Source: Coprenecus sp949297365
Lineage (GTDB): Bacteria; Bacteroidota; Bacteroidia; Bacteroidales; UBA932
Assembly: GCA_963931055.1 (NCBI GenBank)
Contig: OZ006987.1
Span: 62,001 to 126,000 of the forward strand
Direction of reading: 5' to 3'
Length of the DNA stretch: 64,000 nt
The notes beneath the pieces were generated by a model that saw only the letters and a list, made by a program, of their open reading frames with translations, searched no databases and was not told the DNA's origin. Below, piece after piece: positions 8,333-15,784 of the stretch. Each line of letters starts with the position of its first letter. Position 1 is the first letter of the stretch. The position numbers were made by a program, and so were the translations under genes.

Positions 8333-8501
8333 CGAATTGACTTCGTGGTGCAAATTGTTTTGTAATACACTGACTATCAATAGATTCAAAAGCCAAGTGC
8401 ACATTTGAGCAAATCAAAGACACGGCAAATGTGCACTCTTTTTCGAAAAGTCCTGATTATTAAGGCTTTATTTTACACAACTGCACCACGAGATCAATTC
8501 G
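8333..8501. repeat. Nested inverted repeats in a 384-bp gene-free gap
   Basis: Between the UDG-like gene and the 196-aa gene lies a symmetric structure. Outer arms at 8333-8352 and 8482-8501 (CGAATTGAnnnCGTGGTGCA type) are complementary with two mismatches. Inner arms GTGCACATTTG at 8398-8408 and CAAATGTGCAC at 8425-8435 are perfectly complementary over 11 bp, and the right arm is followed by TCTTTTT. The inner hairpin could act as a terminator on the plus strand. The nested pair as a whole could be a small palindromic or MITE-like element. The rest of the gap (8183-8332, 8502-8566) shows nothing I can name. Confidence 0.55.
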
Positions 8502-8566
8502 TTTACATCACTTTGCAATTTGATGGAAATCATTTGCCGACAAATACAAACAAGGAGACACTTTGC

Positions 8567-9157
8567 TTATTCACAATGAATTTCCTCTTTCTTTATATTC
8601 TTCAGAAAATCAAGAAGTTTCTCATCCTCGCAATTCCAACGGGGAGTGACGGAGACTATTTCTGAATCTGGTCCCGTGATTACGGCGATCAGGGAAAGCC
8701 CGTAGTCATCGTGCGGGAAGTCTTTTCCGGGGAAGGCCGGTATCTTCTCCATATCGTCCCGGATGTAGAAATCAATACGGTTCTTTCCATAGTCGGAATG
8801 CCCGTCGTAGGCGACCTCAGATTCCAGAATGCACCACTCGGGTGCATACTCCCTGTACTTGCGGGCCTGGACGAATGAGGTAATCCGCTCTATCCTATAC
8901 CTGTGAGGACCGTCCGAATGATATTCATCCGCATCCAGATCGATATTGACGCTGCTCTTTACGGATTCGAACGACTGTCCGTTGAAGTCACCGTCATAAA
9001 AGTCGAATGCAGGAGAATTGCAGATGACTTTCAAGAGGGCCACGACGCGGGCCACCCCTTTCTCAGTGTCAAGGTCGATTTCTCCGTCGCGGCTCCATCT
9101 GAGGATTCCGGGATAAAAGGTACTGTACGGATAATTTAGATTCAGTTTGTCTTTCAT
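8567..9157 (-). CDS. Unknown 196-aa protein, third gene of a nuclease operon
   Basis: No family is recognised. The chain is acidic and soluble, with no signal peptide or membrane segment. It is rich in aromatic residues, and regularly spaced D/Y residues (DFYDGDFNG, DLDADEYHSDG) suggest an all-beta or mixed fold. Its ATG overlaps the stop of the beta-CASP nuclease gene by 4 bp, so it is translationally coupled to it and likely an accessory or specificity subunit. It is the last gene before the nested inverted repeats. Confidence 0.6.
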   Translation of the reverse strand: MKDKLNLNYPYSTFYPGILRWSRDGEIDLDTEKGVARVVALLKVICNSPAFDFYDGDFNGQSFESVKSSVNIDLDADEYHSDGPHRYRIERITSFVQARKYREYAPEWCILESEVAYDGHSDYGKNRIDFYIRDDMEKIPAFPGKDFPHDDYGLSLIAVITGPDSEIVSVTPRWNCEDEKLLDFLKNIKKEEIHCE

Positions 9158-10446
9158 TGGACTTTTATTTCAATATCATCTACAGTCGTGTCGCCTGTCA
9201 CTACCCTGCCCTTCAGTTCTTCGGAAATGCCGAGGGACGTGAAGTCGCTCCCACTTTCCCGATGTATCGGAATAATGGCGGCAGCGGGATTTACAGTCCG
9301 GCATACCATCGCAAGGGCATCCCGCGAGGCATGTCCGGATGTATGCAGATACTCCAGGTTCCAGTCATGCGAGTGCACGAATCCGTATGTGGAAGCGTTG
9401 TATGCTTTATGCTCCGGGAGGATATATCCCATGAACTGAGAATATATGAGGACAGTCTCTCCCTTTGGCAGCAGAGGCATCAGCCTGTCTGTCCATTTCC
9501 TGAACTTGTCGGAATTCCGCACAATCATGGTAAATCCCGAGTCTGTCCTGCCCTGCAGCATAGTCTCATTATATTCTGTGGCCTCAGTGAATCTATATAT
9601 TCTGTCCCTGCGTCCCAAACTTTTTGTGAATGCATCCATCAGCTTGCACTGGTACCCATCCGCTAAGAAGAGTCTGCCATGATGACGGACAGTCGCATGA
9701 TAGAAGGATGCGAGCCTGTCCGGGTCAGACGAAGAACACAGTACAAAAACGTACTTATATCCGGACATCAGCTCATACGCCCTCTGCTGCAGGTCTTCTT
9801 CAGACATCATCCTCTCATCGTTTCTGGCAAGCATCGTGCCTTCCGTGATGAGGACATCAATATGCTTTTCCACAACGTATCTGCGCAATACGCCCTTCAG
9901 GTATTTGCCTAAGTAGCCGTGGTCCCTGAAATCGCCGGTGTGCAGGATCTTCTTGCCGTCACACTCTATCACGAACATATAGGCATCAGCCGCAGAATGA
10001 CTGACATAGTACGGAGTGACCCTTATATCGCCTACTGAGACTGTCGTATCCGGAAGATATTCCTTGAAATTCCAAACAGCCTGAAATGCGGCTTCGTATT
10101 TTTCTCTGCCTGCTTCCTGAGGAATTTTCTGCATGTGAGCATAGAATTTCAGTTTAATCTTCTTTGCCAATTTACCCAAGTACTGATCTACTCCCCTCTC
10201 AGCTACTGCCGCTTCAAATGCGATGTGGTCCCCATGATAATGGGTATAGAACACTGCCGACACCCCGTCGAGGAGCCGGTCCAGATTCTCCGGGACTTCA
10301 TACTCGTCTTCGGCCTGACCATCCTCATCCGGAAGATTGTGCCCCAGGTCGATGAGTATCTTCGTCCCGGATGCGGACTCTATCCCGGTGATGCAGCCTC
10401 CGATCTGGTTTATTCCGCGGTGGATAGTGATTTTCATTCTTGCCAT
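9154..10446 (-). CDS. Metallo-beta-lactamase fold, beta-CASP-type nuclease
   Basis: The 430-aa protein shows the metal site THYHGDHI near residue 68 (HxHxDH). HTGDFRDHG near 170 follows, and then the beta-CASP motifs: TEGT near 207, HTSGHAS near 368 (motif B) and IPIHRES near 396 (motif C). This arrangement is that of RNase J/CPSF-type enzymes, which cut or trim RNA, or DNA in the Artemis branch, with two zinc ions. Length is shorter than RNase J (about 550) because the C-terminal extension is missing. It overlaps the upstream PD-(D/E)XK-like gene by 13 bp and the downstream 196-aa gene by 4 bp. Such tight packing indicates a functional three-gene unit. The target is unknown. Confidence 0.82.
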   Translation of the reverse strand: MARMKITIHRGINQIGGCITGIESASGTKILIDLGHNLPDEDGQAEDEYEVPENLDRLLDGVSAVFYTHYHGDHIAFEAAVAERGVDQYLGKLAKKIKLKFYAHMQKIPQEAGREKYEAAFQAVWNFKEYLPDTTVSVGDIRVTPYYVSHSAADAYMFVIECDGKKILHTGDFRDHGYLGKYLKGVLRRYVVEKHIDVLITEGTMLARNDERMMSEEDLQQRAYELMSGYKYVFVLCSSSDPDRLASFYHATVRHHGRLFLADGYQCKLMDAFTKSLGRRDRIYRFTEATEYNETMLQGRTDSGFTMIVRNSDKFRKWTDRLMPLLPKGETVLIYSQFMGYILPEHKAYNASTYGFVHSHDWNLEYLHTSGHASRDALAMVCRTVNPAAAIIPIHRESGSDFTSLGISEELKGRVVTGDTTVDDIEIKVQ

Positions 10447-11057
10447 TTTAGTTTCACCTCCTCGCCTTTTTCAAGACAATAACACTTATAGTTAATGACT
10501 TCTTTCATTGTTTCTGTTTTATTATTTAAATTTTCCTTTGTCCGATCATTGTAATTTTTTATTATTTGGATAAAATATTTCAATCCAGCAGACTCTCGTT
10601 TTAGTTTCAAAATATCCTTTTCATAACTTTTATCAACGGGATTTAATGCTTTAAACTCAATAAGACATATCCTTTTAAATTGATTATCATAGATAGACAA
10701 ATCTGTTCTGGCAGAAACGCCTCCTTCAGAAGGTTCAGGGGTATTTGAAAAATCATATGAGTCTTCAGTCGGAGTCTCTACCGAATAATACAGATCAATA
10801 TTTTTTTCATCAGCATACTTGTTCAATTGTTCAACAAATATAAATCTCAACTCTTGTTCACTAATCCTATCTATCTCTGGTGTTTTACGATTTTCAGAAT
10901 ATTTAGGGAATAAAATTCGTGAACCGATTTCTGTCAAATTCTTTTTGTTTTCCGGATTAGCTTCTCTTTGAAAGTCATAGACTTTTTTAATAACCTTGAA
11001 AGACCTTCTGGTTATTTCTTCAATAATTTCAGATGTAATAATTTCAGATGCATCCAT
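10434..11057 (-). CDS. Predicted PD-(D/E)XK-fold nuclease-like protein
   Basis: The 207-aa protein has the core pattern of restriction-endonuclease-like folds. A helix carries a glutamate (SEQELRFIFVEQL), ARTDLSIYDN near residue 117 supplies the aspartate strand, and ICLIEFKAL near 133 supplies the E-x-K strand. It is lysine- and glutamate-rich and low in GC compared with its downstream partner. It is the first gene of the operon and overlaps the beta-CASP gene by 13 bp. No DNA-binding domain is recognised. The fold call is by motif pattern only; a structural prediction would settle it. A role in nucleic-acid attack is inferred from fold and company. Confidence 0.6.
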   Translation of the reverse strand: MDASEIITSEIIEEITRRSFKVIKKVYDFQREANPENKKNLTEIGSRILFPKYSENRKTPEIDRISEQELRFIFVEQLNKYADEKNIDLYYSVETPTEDSYDFSNTPEPSEGGVSARTDLSIYDNQFKRICLIEFKALNPVDKSYEKDILKLKRESAGLKYFIQIIKNYNDRTKENLNNKTETMKEVINYKCYCLEKGEEVKLKWQE

Positions 11058-11165
11058 AATCCTTTAATTTTTAATATATTACTAATTCGCATTATCATCT
11101 GTATCTACCTAAAACATTTCTCGCAATGTCGTCAGTTAGAGAGATTGGGAAAATAGAAAGTGCTG

Positions 11166-11702
11166 TCATGTTCCTTTTTTATTGGTCAGTGTCATGTCCC
11201 TTCTGAATTCAAGGTAGATTCTGTCCATCCTGATTACCGGAACGCCGAGCCGCAGTTTGCATTTTTCCTCAAACATGCTGTCTGCCAGTTCGATCATCGC
11301 ATTGCGGGTATCAAGGTCTGAATAGAAGCTGACATTCAGGTAGCGGTTTTCAAAATCGCCGGAGAATTCTTCCGACTTCAGTCCTGCTGCAATCGGGTCC
11401 TGTCCTGTCATTCCAAGGCAATAGGCTACGGCGCTTCCGGTAAGAAATCCTTCTGTGGGTAGTATCGGGATTCCAAGTTTTTCTTTTGCAGCGTCTATAA
11501 AATCCTTAAGCATGAGCATCCCTTTGGCAAGACCGTTGCGGCCGAACCAATTAAATTCTAAATCAAGTCGCTCTCTAATTTCATCCGTGACTTCCTGCCA
11601 GGATTGTGATACACGCAAGCCGGTGTAAATCCTGAGCGTATTCCCGTAATTCTGCAACTTGATTTTCTCCTGCTTTTTGATTTCTCTTCGAGTCTTTTTC
11701 AT
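11166..11702 (-). CDS. Small protein with a DNA polymerase III alpha-like motif
   Basis: This 178-aa protein is largely unknown. Around residues 82-105 it has a stretch beginning LPTEGFLTGSAVAYCLGMTG and running on to QDPI. This parallels the conserved DnaE segment in which a glycine-rich GRGS...GS-V-AY-LGIT-DP run forms part of the active-site palm. The catalytic aspartates of DnaE are not visible, and the length is a small fraction of a polymerase. The C-terminal part (GVPVIRMDRIYLEFRRD) does not help. The start is supported by a TACCTTTG element 20 bp upstream. It may be a degenerate polymerase fragment turned to another use, or the resemblance may be chance. Confidence 0.55.
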   Translation of the reverse strand: MKKTRREIKKQEKIKLQNYGNTLRIYTGLRVSQSWQEVTDEIRERLDLEFNWFGRNGLAKGMLMLKDFIDAAKEKLGIPILPTEGFLTGSAVAYCLGMTGQDPIAAGLKSEEFSGDFENRYLNVSFYSDLDTRNAMIELADSMFEEKCKLRLGVPVIRMDRIYLEFRRDMTLTNKKGT

Positions 11703-11722
11703 AGTATTATTATAATTTGGGG

Positions 11723-11747
11723 CAAAGGTACGGGATGCTTCGGCAAA
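11723..11747 (-). promoter_or_regulatory. Promoter of the 178-aa gene (TTTG-N13-TACCTTTG)
   Basis: Reading the minus strand, TTTG (11747-11744) is followed after 13 bases by TACCTTTG (11730-11723), a match to TAnnTTTG. The ATG at 11702 lies 20 bp further on. The short TTTG to -7 spacing recurs upstream of other genes in this window. Confidence 0.5.
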
Positions 11748-11759
11748 AAAGCGGCATAT

Positions 11760-12326
11760 CTAAATAAATGTTGAAATATTGATAAAATTAACCCTACCAC
11801 CCTCTACCATTCCTCCTGTCCGATGGACATGACCGAACAGGTGATACGCCGGCTGCGCTTTCAGGACGAAGTTCAGTATCTCCGGGCTGCCGAATCCGTC
11901 GTCCAATATACCGTAGGGCGGATAGTGAGTCACCAGTATGTCGATGTCCGTCGGGATGTCCTCGTCCGCTATCCGGCTGTTCCCGGATACCGAGCATACG
12001 ACGACACCGTCCAAATCCTCCACGGCATCTTCCAGCAGAATGATCCCGTGCCTTTCGAACAGCGGCCGGATTCCGTCAGCCTGACCGATATCAAAAGACA
12101 GCTCGTGATTACCTGGAACAAATATTTTATATCCACCCGGCTGCGCCGGGAACCACTCCAGAAAATCATCATACTCACCTCCCCGAAGATTGTCCTCCAC
12201 TGCATCCCCGGCACAGATCAGGATATCCGTGTCAGCCGGCACCGTGACTTGCCTGTGGGCACCGTGAGTGTCCGCGAACGCATATATCTTCTTTCCCTTA
12301 TACGTCAGTTCCATTGTATTTGTCAT
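11760..12326 (-). CDS. Calcineurin-like metallophosphoesterase
   Basis: The 188-aa enzyme has the five metal-binding blocks of the family. They are FADTHGAH near residue 18, CAGDAVED near 40, VPGNHELSF near 70, THYPPYG near 133 and FGHVHRTGG near 164. It hydrolyses phosphomonoesters or phosphodiesters with a two-metal centre; the substrate is not predictable. The closest general type is the small cytosolic MPE group (YfcE/Icc-like), without signal peptide. Its start overlaps the 3' end of the WYL regulator gene by 29 bp (an ATG at 12314 is an alternative), so the pair is co-transcribed. Confidence 0.85.
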   Translation of the reverse strand: MTNTMELTYKGKKIYAFADTHGAHRQVTVPADTDILICAGDAVEDNLRGGEYDDFLEWFPAQPGGYKIFVPGNHELSFDIGQADGIRPLFERHGIILLEDAVEDLDGVVVCSVSGNSRIADEDIPTDIDILVTHYPPYGILDDGFGSPEILNFVLKAQPAYHLFGHVHRTGGMVEGGRVNFINISTFI

Positions 12327-13212
12327 TGAGCTTTCTGACCATATCTCCTATCGCCGTCCTCACCTCATGAGGCTCAAGCACCTCGACACTATTCCCATAA
12401 GACAGGACATCCTGCTTGAAGTCATAGTCGGGAGTAATGAAATATCTGAAGACAGTGAACTCCGGAGTCTCTTCCACAACCTCCTGGGACTGATGAAGCG
12501 GCAGGGACCTGAAGTATTTCGCCTGTCTGGCGGAAACCCTGAGAATGACTGTCTCCGGTTTCATGTCAGGATATACTCTTGTACCGTATATACCGGCAAA
12601 ATATTCATGTGCATTGAAATTCTTGGGAAGCGTGAACTTCTCCGCCCCGATCTCCATACTCAGCATCCTGTCAAGTGCAAACATGTGCGGCTCGGCGTCA
12701 CCATTCTTATGAGCGTACAGATACCATCGTCTCTTGAATTCGCGGAGGCAGTACGGCTCCAGTACCAAACTTCTGGGAACAGGTCCGTCGTAACTGTGAT
12801 AGGTGACATTCAGCACATTACTGCTCCGCATAGCCCGGATAACCGTGGTCAGGTACTTTCGGCTTGAAGGCACATCCTCGAACATGATCCGGTCCTTGAG
12901 CCCGGCACTCTCGTTCAGAAGACCGTTCAGGCTCAATGCCTCAAGCATCCAGTTCCTCACACCGCTGCCGCCGATCTCACTTCCGTTGTCTATGTAATAA
13001 GTATTGTCCCTGCGGTCACACGCTATCTCTATACCGAAGATATCGGCAATGGACTGAATGTGATTGTGAAATGTGCGCGTTGCCAGCTCCTTCCCCTCGT
13101 CATTCACAGAACTGCGCAGCCAGAGGCCCTGAAGTTCCTTCAAAGTGAGCGGTCCTCTGCTCTGGAGAGTCTCCAGCAACCATATATAACTCCTGAAAAA
13201 ATTCTTTGCCAT
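12298..13212 (-). CDS. WYL-domain transcriptional regulator
   Basis: The 304-aa protein begins with a helix-turn-helix region (SYIWLLETLQSRGPLTLKEL, then RTFHNHIQSIADIFG). It continues with a WYL domain: VTYHSYDG near residue 143 and REFKRRWYLYAH near 163, then FALDRM, where the RWYLYA block is the family hallmark. A WCX-like C-terminal extension follows (VILRVSARQAKYFRSLPLH). WYL proteins sense nucleotides or nucleic acid ligands and often control defence and DNA-damage genes. It is divergent from rlmD and overlaps the metallophosphoesterase gene. It is a reasonable regulator candidate for genes in this accessory block; the regulon is not evident. Confidence 0.88.
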   Translation of the reverse strand: MAKNFFRSYIWLLETLQSRGPLTLKELQGLWLRSSVNDEGKELATRTFHNHIQSIADIFGIEIACDRRDNTYYIDNGSEIGGSGVRNWMLEALSLNGLLNESAGLKDRIMFEDVPSSRKYLTTVIRAMRSSNVLNVTYHSYDGPVPRSLVLEPYCLREFKRRWYLYAHKNGDAEPHMFALDRMLSMEIGAEKFTLPKNFNAHEYFAGIYGTRVYPDMKPETVILRVSARQAKYFRSLPLHQSQEVVEETPEFTVFRYFITPDYDFKQDVLSYGNSVEVLEPHEVRTAIGDMVRKLNDKYNGTDV

Positions 13213-13235
13213 GGTCTGTTGAAAGCTTATGCCTA

Positions 13236-13260
13236 CAAATTTACGGAAAGTTCCGGCAAA
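13236..13260 (-). promoter_or_regulatory. Promoter of the WYL regulator (TTTG-N13-TAAATTTG)
   Basis: On the minus strand TTTG (13260-13257), 13 bases, then TAAATTTG (13243-13236), ending 23 bp before the ATG at 13212. It is half of a divergent promoter region shared with rlmD. Confidence 0.55.
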
Positions 13261-13279
13261 ATTCAGGCATATTAAAAAA

Positions 13280-13305
13280 TTTGTGGACGAGTTTCGCTAT
13301 CTTTG
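13280..13305 (+). promoter_or_regulatory. Promoter of rlmD (TTTG-N14-TATCTTTG)
   Basis: TTTG at 13280-13283 and TATCTTTG at 13298-13305, separated by 14 bases. Transcription would begin about 13312, so the TTG at 13303 cannot be the start codon and the ATG at 13324 is preferred. Confidence 0.6.
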
Positions 13306-13323
13306 CCTGCCTATTTGTATTCT

Positions 13324-14883
13324 ATGAGCAGAAAGAAAGAAAAAGAGATAGTCCGCGGCGTGACGGTGGAGTCCGTCGGTGCCGAGGGAAAGGCGGTGGC
13401 CCGTATTGACGGGAAAGTGGTATTCATGTCCAATGCCGTGCCGGGGGATGTCGTGGCCGTGCGGATCGACAAACGGCGGGAGAAGTATTTCGAGGGCACG
13501 CTGGTCGAAATCGAGCGGCCCTCGCCGGACCGGGTGGAGCCATTCTGCGAACATTACAAGGACTGCGGGGGCTGCGCCTGGCAGGAACTCCCCTACCACC
13601 TGCAGCTCAAGTACAAGCAGCAGCAGGTCGTGGACCAGTTCTCCCGCATCGGGCATCTGCCCATGGATCAGGTGGAGGTGCTGCCCATCCTGCCCTCGGA
13701 GCGCACCACGGAATACCGCAACAAGCTGGAATTCACCTTCTCCGACCGGAGGTGGCTGCAAAGCGGCGAGGACCCCTCGACGGTGTTCGATCCCCCTGTC
13801 CCTCTCGATCCATCGGAGTTCGAGGGAGGAGTATTCCCCCGGCACCTGCGCGGAGGATACTCGTCCGTCAACGGCAATCCCGCCGGATTCGCCCTCGGAT
13901 TCCACATTTCCAAGGCATTTGACAAGATACTGGATATCAGGCACTGCTGGCTGCAGCCGGAGCCTTCCAACGAGATACGCAACTTCATCCGGCAGTACGC
14001 CATCGTGCACGGGCTGCCTTTCTTCAACATCCGGGAGCAGACCGGATTCCTGCGCAATATCATCATCCGCACCAACCTGCGCGGGGAGGTCATGCTGACC
14101 GTCATGTTCGGGGCCCGTCCGCCGAGGCTCGGCAAACTGCGCTGCGGGTTCCGTCCGGAGGACTGCGACGCCGAGGCGGAGAAGCTCTTCGACGTGCTGA
14201 TGGAGCGTTTTCCCCAGATCAAGTCGCTGAACTATCTGTACAACGGGAGGATGAACGACGCCATCAACGACCAGGAGATTCTGAATGCGCGGGGCGAGGA
14301 CGCCATCTACGAGGAGATGGAGGGGCTGCGGTTCAAGATCGGGCCGAAATCCTTCTACCAGACCAATCCCCTGCAGGCCTACAGGCTCTACTCGACAGTG
14401 CGCGAATTTGCGGATTTCCAGGGCGGGGAGCACGTCTACGACCTCTACACCGGGACTGGGACGATAGCCCTGTTCGTGGCCCGGAGCGTGGCTTCGGTGG
14501 TGGGCGTGGAATACGTACCCGAGGCCATAGCCGACGCGAATGTCAATGCGCGGATCAACGGGATAGACAATTACCGGTTCTACGCCGGGGACATGAAGGA
14601 CATCCTCACTCCGGAGTTCGTGGCCGCCCAGGGAGCCTCGCCGGACGTGGTGATACTCGACCCGCCCAGGGCCGGGGTGCATCCTTCGGTCATCGAGGTG
14701 CTGCTCGGAACCGGGGCGCGAAAGATCGTGTACGTAAGCTGCAATCCGGCTACCCAGGCCCGCGACCTCGCCATGCTCACCTCCGGCGGAGCGTACCGGC
14801 TGGTCAGGATCAGGCCGGTGGACATGTTCCCGCACACCACTCATGTGGAGAATGTGGCGCTTCTGGAAAAAGTGGACTGCTGA
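13324..14883 (+). CDS. rlmD: 23S rRNA (uracil-5-)-methyltransferase, RlmD/RumA family
   Basis: The 519-aa enzyme uses SAM to make 5-methyluridine in 23S rRNA (position 1939 in E. coli numbering) in the cytoplasm. An N-terminal TRAM domain (GVTVESVGAEGKAVARIDG) is followed by the iron-sulfur cysteines in CEHYKDCGGCAWQ near residues 73-85. The Rossmann catalytic domain has DLYTGTGTIALF near 376, VILDPPRAGVHP near 445 and the catalytic cysteine in VSCNPATQARD near 473. The ATG at 13324 was chosen over an upstream TTG because a promoter element overlaps the TTG. A long opposite-strand open frame over this gene is a GC-rich shadow. It is GC-rich core sequence. Confidence 0.93.
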   Translation: MSRKKEKEIVRGVTVESVGAEGKAVARIDGKVVFMSNAVPGDVVAVRIDKRREKYFEGTLVEIERPSPDRVEPFCEHYKDCGGCAWQELPYHLQLKYKQQQVVDQFSRIGHLPMDQVEVLPILPSERTTEYRNKLEFTFSDRRWLQSGEDPSTVFDPPVPLDPSEFEGGVFPRHLRGGYSSVNGNPAGFALGFHISKAFDKILDIRHCWLQPEPSNEIRNFIRQYAIVHGLPFFNIREQTGFLRNIIIRTNLRGEVMLTVMFGARPPRLGKLRCGFRPEDCDAEAEKLFDVLMERFPQIKSLNYLYNGRMNDAINDQEILNARGEDAIYEEMEGLRFKIGPKSFYQTNPLQAYRLYSTVREFADFQGGEHVYDLYTGTGTIALFVARSVASVVGVEYVPEAIADANVNARINGIDNYRFYAGDMKDILTPEFVAAQGASPDVVILDPPRAGVHPSVIEVLLGTGARKIVYVSCNPATQARDLAMLTSGGAYRLVRIRPVDMFPHTTHVENVALLEKVDC

Positions 14884-14902
14884 TTACCGATAATAAGATG
14901 TT

Positions 14903-15784
14903 ATGAATGTCAGAAGATTCGTAATAACATCTGTCCTGTGCATCTGCTGCATGACCGCCGCTGCCGGAAAAGACCTGCGCGGAGACATTGAGAAAGTCAT
15001 CGCTGGCAGGCAGGCCACAATAGGAGTGGCCGTAATGTGCGGAGACACGGTCATAACGGTGAACAACAGCCGGAAGTATCCTCTCATGAGTGTGTTCAAG
15101 CTGCATGTCGCTGTAACGGCTCTGAGGAAAATGGATGCGGAGGGCATTCCGCTGGACAGCACTGTGCTTATCCGCTCGGAGCAATTGCATGAAAATACCT
15201 ACAGCCCGCTGAGAGACAGGTACCCTGGACAGGACATCCGGATTTCCTACCGGGATATTGTCGGATACACTGTATCGCACAGCGACAACAACACCTGCGA
15301 CCTGCTGATCGGCTTCACAGGCGGTATAGACAAAGTCGACTCATGCATCAAGTCGCTCGGAATAACGGACCTGAACCTGACTGAGACCGAGGCGGACATG
15401 CACGGGGACATCCGGAACGGCTATCTCAACTGGAGCACGCCGATGGCCGTTGTCCGGCTGTTTGAGAAGATATATTCGGGAGAGATTTTGAGCCCGGAAC
15501 ATTCCGCATTTTTAGAACGGATTCTGCTGGAATGTTCATCCGGCCAGGATAAGCTGAAGGCAGGCCTTCCCGGGGATGTGCCTGTTGCGCATAAGACCGG
15601 ACACTCTGACCGGCTGCCCGACGGCACCATGATCGGGGATGCCGATGCCGGGGCAATCTATATGCCGGACGGCAGGAAATGCTATGTATCAGTTCTGATT
15701 ATGGATTCGAAGGAGACGGATGAAGTGAATGCCGGCGTGATGGCGGAGATAGCCGGGATTGTTTACAGATACTTTAAGATATGA
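14903..15784 (+). CDS. Class A beta-lactamase (subclass A2-like)
   Basis: The 293-aa serine beta-lactamase has an N-terminal signal sequence (FVITSVLCICCMTAAAG) directing it to the periplasm. Catalytic motifs are complete: S-x-x-K as MSVFKLH near residues 61-67, SDN in SHSDNNTCD near 126, the omega-loop glutamate in TETEADMHGD near 160, and KTG in AHKTGHSD near 230. The loop sequence TEADM and overall layout fit the A2 group found in Bacteroidetes (CfxA, CblA and PER relatives). It hydrolyses beta-lactams, probably cephalosporins by family analogy. The stop codon overlaps the mnmE start (ATGA), an unusual partner for a resistance gene and a sign that it is chromosomal rather than freshly acquired. 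Confidence 0.9.
   Translation: MNVRRFVITSVLCICCMTAAAGKDLRGDIEKVIAGRQATIGVAVMCGDTVITVNNSRKYPLMSVFKLHVAVTALRKMDAEGIPLDSTVLIRSEQLHENTYSPLRDRYPGQDIRISYRDIVGYTVSHSDNNTCDLLIGFTGGIDKVDSCIKSLGITDLNLTETEADMHGDIRNGYLNWSTPMAVVRLFEKIYSGEILSPEHSAFLERILLECSSGQDKLKAGLPGDVPVAHKTGHSDRLPDGTMIGDADAGAIYMPDGRKCYVSVLIMDSKETDEVNAGVMAEIAGIVYRYFKI

Noticed and set aside
13297..14844. 515-codon open frame on the minus strand
   Set aside because: It lies wholly over rlmD, whose motifs are unambiguous. GC-rich codons leave few stops on the other strand, and the translation shows no known domain.
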